64,000 nucleotides of DNA from a virus: positions 1 through 64,000 of IMG/VR virus record IMGVR_UViG_3300020446_000003, one strand, 5' to 3'. The notes beneath the pieces are model-generated. The model made no database searches and was not told where the DNA came from. It worked only from the letters and a program-made list of their open reading frames with translations. The position numbers and the translations under genes were made by a program. Each line of letters begins with the position of its first letter. The first letter of the stretch is position 1. Below are positions 53,601 through 62,077 of the stretch, in pieces.

Positions 53601-54071
53601 ATACCTACTGATACAGTTACTATTAATATTAATTCTAACCAACAAAATGTAATTGTAGAAACATTAGTAAACGGTATTTTAAAACCTTTAGATACACCTA
53701 TTAGAGTAATAATTACCGATAATAAAACTAACATTGTACACGTTGATGAAGCATATACTTCTGGAACTAATATAATAAGTTTAAGTTCTAATAGTACATT
53801 AGCAGTTGCATTTTCTCAATCTCAACAAATTGTAACAAAACAAAATCAAATAGTAGATTTACAATTGGAATATAATAGTTTATCTAATACTACGGCATAT
53901 AACTTAAATAGAAAAAGTCAGATAACTAATGAAATTCAGATATTAAATAATCAAATCATTGATTTAGAAAATAAAATAATGAATGTAAATGTTAACGTAA
54001 TTTATGAATTAGTGGGTGCAGAATTAAATAGGACACAAACATTTACTATTTCTGATAATAAATTAATTTAA
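50607..54071 (+). CDS. Baseplate/tube-initiation protein with OmpA-like insertion, 1154 aa
   Basis: Residues about 470-620 contain RIMWFPPYDLGFDENMS and LKFKVLVDHPKVINAYRGRR, and residues about 770-930 contain YFHPGFHSTTPEGLNTRLTF, FGRPPICILRIGDYINTKIT and GIGVQPMMADVTLSIDIIGG. Both blocks are typical of baseplate proteins that begin tube assembly, the gp48/gp54 position in T4. Between them, at about 635-740, lies a segment with VKILINGYASKDETNAKTLA, ARSTDIK and SRRVDIKI. This matches the OmpA C-terminal peptidoglycan-binding fold. The C-terminal 150 residues are beta-rich, then coiled coil (LQLEYNSLSNTTAYNLNRKS). The unusual length comes from these additions. Confidence 0.65.
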   Translation: MPGILNQTLYTSNFGVLTTEDLRENLLSRNLPPPTNRTLVEGGLTSKLDDIGRVINVPIGGSQNENTVVSYNEEGNIITEGETFRDTQNVNNNRYIPKLDEYNEYGVNIPAEPYPNSGNKERMPYPTDSNIENFSLLSSGDDSYVSFPFDVIDKMSTLTFENETSLGMLGAKSLETNVVNKVAQIQNKMSSDLVKFAITYFQPPEDEANEFENRMRGESVGQQTLPPESVGWQEYNTQLRNNKLGNQLNNNQTNPVITTEQRNNTLISNTGINQTTFLFNALGLNLYVPNYSDRRLSSTSNAGTNSRYYIGSERSTNRGSKIMTTFTSDEFNGADGINSEQIGQTTVDENYYWEFRDNNNFNNKTILSETQQLVNNFPDDVFIDQTKKFFKDRVKGRLISRGNAISSESFESAIKNGKFCRVWTPNDPYKYQNAIRKSGLFSSDSKSKPGFSVTSDNASLSVLQSNGFPKTHPTEIDRTTSFKKYMLSIENLAWADNLADLTLDEIGPGDPLSRNKGRIMWFPPYDLGFDENMSANWTKTDFIGRGEPVYTYNNSTRSGQLKFKVLVDHPKVINAYRGRRTNEIERFFAGCISPQEFLDLLDNSQGVSPNTKKEIEKKLNLQQQQSTATNYSASEKYTLLFPKDVSSGVTIDSSSITNFLNVQKNSDKTVKILINGYASKDETNAKTLATARSTDIKSQVEAVVNSISNINSSTVIKSQVIDINGDVNSRRVDIKISYDAVNDSTAQHQQTNVDSNLVTLPLDSQIIDNLRIDETRYFDFVGEEYPEYFESISEKIKYFHPGFHSTTPEGLNTRLTFLQQCLRQGPSIYDKKDSNGIKPQNLAFGRPPICILRIGDYINTKITINSLSITYATGNSPQWDLNPEGIGVQPMMADVTLSIDIIGGQSLQGPISRLQNALSFNYYANTEMYERRSDKLEVDAFIGARIVNGRNSLFSELLPGVANVAQKISLLGDSPKNTLKQEVPINQTSQNNNPSEPAIPTDTVTININSNQQNVIVETLVNGILKPLDTPIRVIITDNKTNIVHVDEAYTSGTNIISLSSNSTLAVAFSQSQQIVTKQNQIVDLQLEYNSLSNTTAYNLNRKSQITNEIQILNNQIIDLENKIMNVNVNVIYELVGAELNRTQTFTISDNKLI

Positions 54072-54076
54072 ATATT

Positions 54077-54403
54077 ATGAGTACAGAATACTATAATCGA
54101 TATCAAAAATTTAATTTTAATGGAAAATATACACCATTACCATTTATTAAGATTGAGCCTAAATCTTCAGATAAAACTGTTTTATATAGACAAACTCAAA
54201 GTAGAATGGATAAATTAAGTCAAGAATATTATGGTAACCCATATCATGGTTGGTTAATTATGTTAGCTAATCCCCAATACGGTGGTGTAGAAGAATCTAT
54301 ACCTAACAATGAAATAATAAGAATACCATTTCCTTTTAAAGATAGTTTACAACAATATATTTCTGAAGTTCAAAAGTATCAGAGATTAAATGGTACAGGA
54401 TAA
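54077..54403 (+). CDS. Baseplate wedge protein with LysM-like domain (gp53-like), 108 aa
   Basis: The core reads YRQTQSRMDKLSQEYYGNPY, then HGWLIMLANPQYGGVE, IPNNEIIRIPFPF. This is the LysM-like pattern found in T4 gp53 and in many small phage baseplate proteins: an R-x-D-x-L-S-x-x-YYG turn, W-x-I-x-x-x-NP, and an IP-G/N-x-x-I-x-IP strand. Gp53 is about twice as long, so this is a compact version. Spacing of 5 and 10 bases to the neighbours shows a tight operon of baseplate genes. Confidence 0.75.
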   Translation: MSTEYYNRYQKFNFNGKYTPLPFIKIEPKSSDKTVLYRQTQSRMDKLSQEYYGNPYHGWLIMLANPQYGGVEESIPNNEIIRIPFPFKDSLQQYISEVQKYQRLNGTG

Positions 54404-54413
54404 ATCTTAATCA

Positions 54414-57400
54414 ATGGCAGAAGAAGAAAAAGATGTGAATGTTGAACAAGTAGGTGCGGGTTTGATGTTAGTTGATCCTAATCCATCAGGTAGAAATGTT
54501 TTACCTGCAGAAGATATGTTCATATATGTAAGTTTAACTGCACAAGAACGAAATAGAGGAGTAGTAACTATAGGAGAAAATGAAAATGAGTTTGATGAAA
54601 GTAGATTTGGTGAAATTGAGTTTGTAGCTACCGAAGTAAAATATAATCAAGCAGGTGAACCTATGAAAGATATTATGGGGGATGTTACATCTTATGCGAC
54701 TACCAATTACACTAATATAGGAGGTATACAAAACACATTTGGTAGTGGGTTATTAGAAGGGTTTGGTATTACATCCATCAATGTAAAATATAATACAAGT
54801 TTAATACCACAGGTTGATATAGATTTTACTGACATTAGGGGTAGTGGTTTATTTGATGTTATAGAACAAGACAATAGAAAATCTCCATACAGTGTATTTT
54901 TTAAAATGCCGTACCCAATATTTAATTTAACTTTAAAAGGATATTTTGGTAAACCTGTTGAGTATTGTTTAAATTTAGTAAACTGGACTTCTAAATTCGA
55001 TCCTGGTACAGGTAATTTTAATATAAGTGCTAATTTTGTAGGATTCCAACAAGCATTTTTGGCGGATATAACTATAGGAGATATAATTGGTACTGTTAAT
55101 ACAGAGGCAGGGTTAAAAAATTTATTAGATTTACCCTTAACTGTGGGAACAGTAAAAGAAGGTGGTGAGACAGGTTCTGGACAAATTGCAACACCACAGT
55201 TAGATGAGTTTGTAAAGGATTTGAGTAAATTACAAATTGATTTAGAAGAACTTAAAATTGAAAATACAATTTATAAAGAATTACAAATTTTAAATACACA
55301 ACAAAAAAAATTAGAAGATATAAGAGGGTTTATTGGTAGACCGTTAGGTAAAGCTAATATAGACACGTATAAAAATAATGAAAGTGCACCCCCTTATTTA
55401 TCACAGTTAAATTCCCCATTACAGATTAGTAGTTCGAGTATTAAATCTCAAAATCTAACAAATTTCAAATCATACTTATCTATTAGAGATTTATTATTTG
55501 TTAAAACCACAGTAAATAGTTCGGTGGATAATTATATGAATGATTTATACGATAAAGTTAATGACTATGTTAAATTCTATGGTGACAATTCTACTGTATT
55601 AAATGCTAACGACAATATAGCAAAAAAATCGGTTAACGGTGCACAAATAAATAGTGAGTATTGGAAATTTAGTGAAAACAATAATGGAGAGAGTGTTGAC
55701 TATGAACAATTTAAATTAACTTTTGCAGGTGGTGGAAATACTACAACATTAACTTTAGAATCCTTTATAGATGAATTAAAAAAACCAAATAGTATTTTAA
55801 AAAGTAATAACCCTAAAGAATATGCAGAATGTAACCAAAACTTTGATGTTTCTGGTATTACTATAAATAATTACTCTAAAGATTTAAATGATAATAAACC
55901 TGGTAATAAAAATAGTGATTTTAATAATTCTGATGTAGGATTTGTTTTAGACTTTAGGGCAATAAGAATGATGGTTAATGATATGTTAATAACTTTAAAC
56001 AAAGAAAAAAAGAAGAAAGAAGAAAAGTTATTAAAAGAATTAAATGATGCATTATCAGTTAGATTAGGATATAAACCAACCATAGGAACAGTATTTCAAA
56101 TCATATGTAACAATGCACAGGCATTTTTGGCGACAATATATGATATAGGTAGAAGTGCGGAACTACAAAATAAAGCAAGACAAAAAGCGTTACAAAGGGT
56201 AGCGGTAAATAGTGATATACAACTAAAAGAAGAATTCGATTTCAAAAGTCAAACTATTTATGCTTTCCCTTCAGTATTTGTTAAAAAAGATGGTGGATTT
56301 GTAGAAAAATATATTGGTTCAGAAGATATATTTCCACCCGATGATCAGGAATCTAGAAATGCATTTCCTGAAATAGGTTTTATAGAAAATTTAATTAAGT
56401 CATTATTGGTAGAAGAAAAGAAACTATTAAATATAACTAAACAAGTAAATAAAGCAAAAAGAAGTAGTAGTGGTGACGATACAGATAACTGGATACCCAA
56501 CAACCCAATAGATTATAAAAACAATCCATTTTATTTATTGAATAGTTCTCAATCTAAAAGTGCTGAAGGAGCAGAAAAGTTATATGAAAAATTTATTAGT
56601 ATATTAGTAGACAGATATATAATTTTAACACAATATAGTAATTCTATTAAACCTAGTACTTATGGTGGTTTCGATGGATTATTAGCGAATTTATCTTTTG
56701 TTGATGATAGAGTTAAAAATATTTTGTATACTTTTTTAAATGATTCAAATAATGATGATAAAATAAAAGAACTACGAGACAAAAGATTAAAAGAATTAAA
56801 TAGTGCAAAATATCAAGATGAAACAGGAGATGATAAAATTTATCACGTATCCAATCCAAAAGGAAATTTTATTATAATTGGTGGGAGTAATAAAGGTAAA
56901 GAAATTTTAAGTAATAATGTTACGTTAACTGAAGAACAAAAAGACGATGATTATAATAGAATTTATGTTGATAAAAAAGTAATAGATGAATCGAAAGAAA
57001 ATTATACTGAATGGAACAGTAGAAATTTATATTTAACTACTAATCAATCGTATAATGTTTTTGATGCATTTACAAAAATGAGTTTAGTTTCTAAATTAGA
57101 TAAAGGAAAAATTAATTTTACTATACCTAACAATGATATAACGTTATTAGATGGTGGTATAAATCCAAAAAATAATCCTGCACCCAATACACCTACAGAA
57201 ACTGAAACTATTAATCTTTACCTTAACTCTAAGTTTCCACTGAATAATATTGATACAACCCAAAAAGCAGAACTACTCACTAATTCAAAACTTTATCAGA
57301 ACAATACTTCTGAATTATCAAAAGCATTATTGTTATTATCTACTTTACCTTTTTCTGTTTTTGATAAAATACAATTTCCTCAAACAAATGTACCAAATTT

Positions 57401-59993
57401 TATCTCACCCGCTTGTGTAGTAACATTACCTAAATATTTTTTATTATATATAGGTGGTACATTATGGAGACAAAATTTAAGTACTGACCCTATAATATGG
57501 GATGATTCTATTTATACGGGATCAACTATTCCTACACAACAACAATATATTACTCCTTTATGGTCACGTGAACAAAGAGGTGATATTGAATCTAAATTAA
57601 TAAACTTACCAACCCAAACAAAATCTAATTTTATTAATTATTTTACTAATTGGGTTAATAGTGGAGAGTTTAGTAATTTTGCAAATGCAGTAATAGAGTA
57701 TTCAGATGATGATTTATTAACTACTAGTGAGAAATTTGATAAGGGTACATCCGTAGTTTCATTTCTTAAAGAAGAAGAGAAAATGATAGTAGTTTCTACA
57801 GGAGTTCTTAATATAACACCTTCCTCTTCTACATTTTCACTTGATGGTATAACTAATTTTGATGACTACTTAAAATTATTCAAAACGAAGTTCAAAGGTT
57901 CATTAGTTGGTACTGAAAAAATTTCACCTACTAATAGTGAAAAAGAAGATGTTACGAAAAATATGGACGCATTAAAACAAAGTGTGTTTAATAGTATAAA
58001 AAACGTATACGATAGATGGGTGGCGGGTAATACGTCTAAATCTAAATTAACTTTTAACGCTTGTGCTAATGAGGGGACACCCTTATTTGATTATTTTAGA
58101 TTTGTAGATAGAGGTTTTAATGATATTGGTGATAAAGCTATAATTAATTTAGAAAGTGTTATAACTTTAAGTGAAAATTTAACGACTAATGTATATTTCT
58201 TTATGTCTAAATTATTGAGAGATAGTAATTTTTTATTTCAAATACTACCAAATTATATTAATTATAAAGATCCTGAAGAAGTATCTACTATGTTTAAACC
58301 AATAACTAACATTTCAGATAGAAATAATAGTAGTGGTCCAACTTATTTATGTATTTATGCTGGTGGTGCTTCACAAGTTTTAAATATTGAAGAACAAAAT
58401 CGTTATACCTTTAAAAATGATGGGTTTAATTTAGATTTTCCTCCGTCTGATATTTCTGCTAAAAAAGTTTCTGATAAAAGAGCAGAAAGACAAAAAAATA
58501 GAAAAGAAAAAAATTTAGAAAAAAGAAATAAGAGTAGGGAAAAACGTGGTAAAGCACCAATAGTTCGTCCTTCAGGTGAAGGAATTAATTTAGTAGGTTT
58601 TAGAGTGTCTTTTGGTACAGAAAACCAAACAGTATTTAAAAGTGTATCTTTAAATCAACAAGAACACAAAGATACTGCGGAATATCATAAAACTTTAACA
58701 GACTTAATTGATAAAAGAGGTGGTACGAGTAGAAGTTATCAAGGTACAGATTTATATAAAATGTTTAGAGCACGTTCCTATACCTGTAGTGTTGAAGCAT
58801 TAGGTTGTATGAATATTCAACCAATGATGTATTTTCAATTAGATAATGTACCGTTTTTTGAGGGAGCATATATGATACTTAATGTTACACATAATATTTC
58901 TCCTAACCATATGACAACTTCATTTACTGGTGTAAGACAAAGTAAATATTTAACTCCTGTGGTGGATAAAATGACTACCTTTTTAAATATTAGTTTAGAT
59001 GATACATTAGATACTGAACCTATTTTTGAAAGGAGTTCAGTGGCTAGAGAAATCGATTACAATACAGGAATACCTAAAGATAAAGAACCAGATGAACAAT
59101 TTAATTTTGATTCTTTAAATGAAGGTAGTTTAATTACTATGGGTGTTAATAATGTTTCATTAAACTTAGTTAATAGTTTAAAAACTGAATTGATTGGTAA
59201 TGGTATAACTAGTAATTCTCAAGTTACTATGTTCTTAGCCAATGCACTTACAAAATCAAATAATTTCTCTACTTCTGTAGACGTATGGAACGATAAAAAC
59301 AGTGATGCGGGTAAAACACTTTATGGTTCTGTGGGTAATAGGTTTGGTAATAGAGTAAATACCGATGATGCATATATATATAGACCTAAAGGATATATCC
59401 CAATAATAGGTAGAGATCAGTACCAAAGATTTTCTAAAGATACTGATACACCATTATCTACATTAACAGGTAATACAATAAATGTGGCAACTGCTTGTAA
59501 AATTTCTGCTTGGAGATGGATTAATTATCCTTATAGTAATAGTTATCACAATGACGAAAAATTACAAGAAATAGATATAAGAATAAAAGCTTTAGAAGAA
59601 CTTAAAAAAGATAATCAAGAAATTATTGATAACCCTAATACTACACCAACTGTAAAAGAACAATTATTTATGGCTAACACCAAAATAGACATAGAAGGAC
59701 AAAAACTTATAGAAAAGTTTACAGTACTTCAAGAAGAAAAAGACGAAAGATTAAAAACAGAGGAAAATTACCCACCTGGTGGATGGGCTAATGGCGGACA
59801 AGCTAGTAACTTTTCACGTATAGTAGAAAGTTTAAATTTTTCAGGTGGTAAAGATATAGAAGATGCGTTTGAAAATTTTGCAAAAGTACTAAATGCTTTA
59901 CCGACTACAGATGGAGACGATAATTTATTGGGGCAAACAGTAGATGGAACTAAGTTTAAAAAGAAAGGCGTTAATTTATATAAGGAAACTTAA
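54414..59993 (+). CDS. Giant baseplate hub protein with GH19-like C-terminal domain, 1859 aa
   Basis: The N-terminal 200 residues (FGITSINVKYNTSLIPQVDI, then FKMPYPIFNLTLKGYFGKPV) look like hub proteins that contact the tube. Long helical and polar insertions follow. Residues about 1440-1530 (SVEALGCMNIQPMMYFQLDN, then VTHNISPNHMTTSFTGVRQS) resemble gp27/VgrG-type hub folds. From about 1595, FLANALTKSNNF, YRPKGYIPIIGRDQYQRF and ISAWRWINYPYSNSYHND match GH19 chitinase/lysozyme signatures. Lys 1614 stands where the catalytic Glu is expected. An arginine- and lysine-rich segment (KRAERQ to KRGK) lies near 1365. T4 puts a lysozyme on its hub in gp5; here such a domain seems fused but perhaps inactive. 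Confidence 0.7.
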   Translation: MAEEEKDVNVEQVGAGLMLVDPNPSGRNVLPAEDMFIYVSLTAQERNRGVVTIGENENEFDESRFGEIEFVATEVKYNQAGEPMKDIMGDVTSYATTNYTNIGGIQNTFGSGLLEGFGITSINVKYNTSLIPQVDIDFTDIRGSGLFDVIEQDNRKSPYSVFFKMPYPIFNLTLKGYFGKPVEYCLNLVNWTSKFDPGTGNFNISANFVGFQQAFLADITIGDIIGTVNTEAGLKNLLDLPLTVGTVKEGGETGSGQIATPQLDEFVKDLSKLQIDLEELKIENTIYKELQILNTQQKKLEDIRGFIGRPLGKANIDTYKNNESAPPYLSQLNSPLQISSSSIKSQNLTNFKSYLSIRDLLFVKTTVNSSVDNYMNDLYDKVNDYVKFYGDNSTVLNANDNIAKKSVNGAQINSEYWKFSENNNGESVDYEQFKLTFAGGGNTTTLTLESFIDELKKPNSILKSNNPKEYAECNQNFDVSGITINNYSKDLNDNKPGNKNSDFNNSDVGFVLDFRAIRMMVNDMLITLNKEKKKKEEKLLKELNDALSVRLGYKPTIGTVFQIICNNAQAFLATIYDIGRSAELQNKARQKALQRVAVNSDIQLKEEFDFKSQTIYAFPSVFVKKDGGFVEKYIGSEDIFPPDDQESRNAFPEIGFIENLIKSLLVEEKKLLNITKQVNKAKRSSSGDDTDNWIPNNPIDYKNNPFYLLNSSQSKSAEGAEKLYEKFISILVDRYIILTQYSNSIKPSTYGGFDGLLANLSFVDDRVKNILYTFLNDSNNDDKIKELRDKRLKELNSAKYQDETGDDKIYHVSNPKGNFIIIGGSNKGKEILSNNVTLTEEQKDDDYNRIYVDKKVIDESKENYTEWNSRNLYLTTNQSYNVFDAFTKMSLVSKLDKGKINFTIPNNDITLLDGGINPKNNPAPNTPTETETINLYLNSKFPLNNIDTTQKAELLTNSKLYQNNTSELSKALLLLSTLPFSVFDKIQFPQTNVPNFISPACVVTLPKYFLLYIGGTLWRQNLSTDPIIWDDSIYTGSTIPTQQQYITPLWSREQRGDIESKLINLPTQTKSNFINYFTNWVNSGEFSNFANAVIEYSDDDLLTTSEKFDKGTSVVSFLKEEEKMIVVSTGVLNITPSSSTFSLDGITNFDDYLKLFKTKFKGSLVGTEKISPTNSEKEDVTKNMDALKQSVFNSIKNVYDRWVAGNTSKSKLTFNACANEGTPLFDYFRFVDRGFNDIGDKAIINLESVITLSENLTTNVYFFMSKLLRDSNFLFQILPNYINYKDPEEVSTMFKPITNISDRNNSSGPTYLCIYAGGASQVLNIEEQNRYTFKNDGFNLDFPPSDISAKKVSDKRAERQKNRKEKNLEKRNKSREKRGKAPIVRPSGEGINLVGFRVSFGTENQTVFKSVSLNQQEHKDTAEYHKTLTDLIDKRGGTSRSYQGTDLYKMFRARSYTCSVEALGCMNIQPMMYFQLDNVPFFEGAYMILNVTHNISPNHMTTSFTGVRQSKYLTPVVDKMTTFLNISLDDTLDTEPIFERSSVAREIDYNTGIPKDKEPDEQFNFDSLNEGSLITMGVNNVSLNLVNSLKTELIGNGITSNSQVTMFLANALTKSNNFSTSVDVWNDKNSDAGKTLYGSVGNRFGNRVNTDDAYIYRPKGYIPIIGRDQYQRFSKDTDTPLSTLTGNTINVATACKISAWRWINYPYSNSYHNDEKLQEIDIRIKALEELKKDNQEIIDNPNTTPTVKEQLFMANTKIDIEGQKLIEKFTVLQEEKDERLKTEENYPPGGWANGGQASNFSRIVESLNFSGGKDIEDAFENFAKVLNALPTTDGDDNLLGQTVDGTKFKKKGVNLYKET

Positions 59994-60029
59994 AATTCTA
60001 ATTTAACTATAGCACCGCCCACTTCATAG

Positions 60030-60061
60030 TTTGTTTTTTACATAAAAAAATAGTATATTTG
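60030..60061 (+). promoter_or_regulatory. Bacteroidota-type promoter, possibly leaderless transcript
   Basis: TTTG at 60030-60033 and TATATTTG at 60054-60061, spaced by 20 bases, fit the host consensus. The ATG at 60066 lies 5 bases after the -7 element, so the predicted transcript starts at or very near the start codon. Confidence 0.75.
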
Positions 60062-60065
60062 TAAT

Positions 60066-60689
60066 ATGTATATTGGAAATATAGTAACTAAAGATAAAAT
60101 TTTAGATGAAAAATATAATATTTGTGAAGACATTACACAAATAAATGAGAATTTTATTACCCTTATTATTGGTTGGGGTGTAGTTAAAGAAATATATGGA
60201 GAAGAAAATGTTTCTATTTTAAATAAAAAAATAGATGATAAAACCTATTGGACTTTTGATAGTAAAGAAAGAAAAGTAGACTTAGAAATTGATTTAGAAA
60301 ATTTCCCTAAAAAATGTTTAGACTATATTAACCATAATTTAAATTATGTATTCATTGATATTTTACATGATAAACCATCAAAAATAAAAAAAATAATAAA
60401 AAAAATATATTCATTAGAAACTGTTATTTCATTTTTTAATGAGAAAATGGTTTATATTTTCGATGAAAATTTAATCTTTGGTTTGGATTTAAATATATTA
60501 GAATTTGTAGGTTTAGATATTAATAAAATTAAACATAAAATTATTAATATTTCTGAGGTAACTTTAAGAGAAAATGAAATATTTAATAAATGTATAAGGT
60601 GTGTAGAAAATAACAACGAAAAAACCATACCTTACATTTATAGATATGGAACAACGAACAAAGATAATCACATTAGCATCGTTTGTTGA
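60066..60689 (+). CDS. Hypothetical protein, 207 aa
   Basis: No family recognised. The protein is rich in Ile, Lys, Asn and Asp with predicted mixed alpha/beta structure. A hydrophobic segment near residues 30-42 (NFITLIIGWGVVKEIYG) is too short and mixed for a membrane span. Other strands read YVFIDILHDKP and MVYIFDENLIFGLDLN. Its host-type promoter suggests early or middle expression, unlike the surrounding structural genes. The last 44 bases overlap the next gene in another frame. No catalytic motif could be seen. Confidence 0.7.
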   Translation: MYIGNIVTKDKILDEKYNICEDITQINENFITLIIGWGVVKEIYGEENVSILNKKIDDKTYWTFDSKERKVDLEIDLENFPKKCLDYINHNLNYVFIDILHDKPSKIKKIIKKIYSLETVISFFNEKMVYIFDENLIFGLDLNILEFVGLDINKIKHKIINISEVTLRENEIFNKCIRCVENNNEKTIPYIYRYGTTNKDNHISIVC

Positions 60690-61059
60690 TGAGGATAAAG
60701 TAGAGGGTTTTAGTGATTATATTAATAAAAGATTTAAAATACCTAAAGATAAATTATTTATATATACTTCACCACAAGAAGAAGGTAAAAAAATTATAAC
60801 GTTTCGGTTATATTTAAGGGATGGTAAAAAAATAAATACTAAATCGTTTTTCCCCACCACTATAATTACACATAAAAAAGGAGAATGTTTTTATACAATT
60901 AATGCATTAAATAAACTTATAGAAAGTAAAAGTGAAGGTGAAACAGGAAACATTAATCATAAAGAACATAAGATAGAATGGGATGAATACCAAAATAAAA
61001 TGTTAATAACTAAAAAAAATGAATTAACTATTATCGATATCAAACGTAATTTTTCTTAA
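60646..61059 (+). CDS. Hypothetical protein, 137 aa
   Basis: Unrecognised. The ATG lies inside the end of the preceding gene (44-base overlap), so the pair is probably translated together. The protein has beta-strand-like segments (KIITLASFVDED, KIITFRLYLRDG, FFPTTIITHKKGECFYTINA) and a helix (LNKLIESKSEGE), and looks like a small alpha/beta domain. Its basic, polar character would suit a nucleic-acid-related or regulatory protein; that is speculative. Confidence 0.65.
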   Translation: MEQRTKIITLASFVDEDKVEGFSDYINKRFKIPKDKLFIYTSPQEEGKKIITFRLYLRDGKKINTKSFFPTTIITHKKGECFYTINALNKLIESKSEGETGNINHKEHKIEWDEYQNKMLITKKNELTIIDIKRNFS

Positions 61060-61066
61060 AATTCTT

Positions 61067-61081
61067 ATATTTATAATAAAA
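61067..61081 (+). promoter_or_regulatory. Putative phage late promoter
   Basis: ATATTTATAATAAAA lies 9 bases before the ATG at 61091. It separates the host-type transcription unit upstream from two acidic structural-type genes. Confidence 0.5.
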
Positions 61082-61090
61082 GACATTAAT

Positions 61091-61273
61091 ATGAACGAAA
61101 ATACAGATAATAAAAAAACTAAAGATTTGGAAGATTCACTTAACGAATTTCTTAAAGTTAATGAAGAAAAAGAGTGTGAGGGAGAAGAATGTTTAATTAA
61201 TGACGGAAAAGAAATTGTAGAAAGAGTTAATAAAGTTTATAAAACAACTGATGGAAGACAATTATTAATATAA
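61091..61273 (+). CDS. Small acidic protein, 60 aa
   Basis: A complete short gene with a late-type promoter. The protein is highly charged and acidic in the middle (NEEKECEGEECLINDGKEIV) with two Cys five residues apart, and ends KTTDGRQLLI. It may be a head-core or scaffold-type small protein, as acidic genes in this position are common in T4-like phages, but no homologue is recognised. The next ATG follows after 4 bases. Confidence 0.65.
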   Translation: MNENTDNKKTKDLEDSLNEFLKVNEEKECEGEECLINDGKEIVERVNKVYKTTDGRQLLI

Positions 61274-61277
61274 AAAA

Positions 61278-62009
61278 ATGGATAAGAAAAAATTAATATC
61301 AGAAGAATTAAAAAGACATATGGAACTGTTAGAATATACGTTCTATATGGAAGATAAACCTGCGGAAGATGAGGTAGACAATCTTTTGTTAGGGGCAGAA
61401 AAACTTTATGAACAAGATCCTGTACCCGCTGAAGATGCAGAAGAAGAAACTACTGAAGATCCATTTGGTGGTGGTTCAGAAGATACAGAAGGTGGTGAAG
61501 AAGAAACTTTAGATTTAGATACTGAAGAAGGAACTAGTGAAACTGACCCATTTGGTGGTGAAGAAGGTATGGAAGTTGAGGATGAATTTGCAACTGAGGA
61601 AGGTGGAGAAGAGACTGTCGAAGTAGACGTTACTGATATAGTAGATAAGGCAGAACAAACTAGAACAGAAATAGAAGGTATGACTGCTAAAATGGATGAA
61701 TTATTAGGTAAACTTGGTGATTTAGAAGGTAAGGTAGGCGATATGGATCAAGTTATTGATAAAATAGATGGTTTAGAAAAAGAAATTGCAGACAGAAACC
61801 CAACACCAGTAGAAAGATTAGAAATGAGATCAATGGATTCTTTTCCATATAGTGTTTCCTTAACTGATTATTGGACAGATAAAGAGGGTTATGATGTAGG
61901 AGGTGAAGAAAAAGAAGAGTTTGTTATCACTCAAAAAGATGTAGATGATTATAGTGCAACTGAAATTAAAGATTCATTTGACTATAATAAAAATGATGAA
62001 AATTCATAA
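61278..62009 (+). CDS. Very acidic coiled-coil protein, possible head core/scaffold, 243 aa
   Basis: The N-terminal helix MDKKKLISEELKRHMELLEY is basic/leucine-rich, like other leader peptides in this window. Residues 45-120 are extremely acidic, with runs of Glu, Asp, Thr and Gly (DPFGG repeats). Residues about 125-175 are a coiled coil (KAEQTRTEIEGMTAKMDELL, then LGDLEGKVGDMDQVIDKIDG). The C-terminal 70 residues are mixed. Acidic, helical, protease-processed proteins of this kind make the prohead core of T4-like phages (gp67, gp68, gp22). No specific homologue can be named. It ends 26 bases before the terminator that overlaps a promoter. Confidence 0.7.
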   Translation: MDKKKLISEELKRHMELLEYTFYMEDKPAEDEVDNLLLGAEKLYEQDPVPAEDAEEETTEDPFGGGSEDTEGGEEETLDLDTEEGTSETDPFGGEEGMEVEDEFATEEGGEETVEVDVTDIVDKAEQTRTEIEGMTAKMDELLGKLGDLEGKVGDMDQVIDKIDGLEKEIADRNPTPVERLEMRSMDSFPYSVSLTDYWTDKEGYDVGGEEKEEFVITQKDVDDYSATEIKDSFDYNKNDENS

Positions 62010-62022
62010 AACAAAAATTTAA

Positions 62023-62054
62023 TTTGACATATTAACCAATAATGACTATATTTG
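62023..62054 (+). promoter_or_regulatory. Bacteroidota-type promoter P1 overlapping a terminator
   Basis: TTTG at 62023-62026 and TATATTTG at 62047-62054, separated by 20 bases. The -7 element is the loop of the terminator hairpin at 62036-62065. Confidence 0.65.
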
Positions 62055-62071
62055 TTCATTATTGGTTTTTT
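62036..62071 (+). terminator. Rho-independent terminator after the acidic gene
   Basis: CCAATAATGA (62036-62045) pairs perfectly with TCATTATTGG (62056-62065) around a 10-base loop, followed by six T (62066-62071). It ends the upstream acidic gene's transcript. Confidence 0.85.
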
Positions 62072-62077
62072 CTTGTA

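Noticed and set aside
59994-60029. tRNA or small RNA gene before the 207-aa gene
   Set aside because: No cloverleaf or stable stem could be drawn; the stretch is short and only the promoter is supported.
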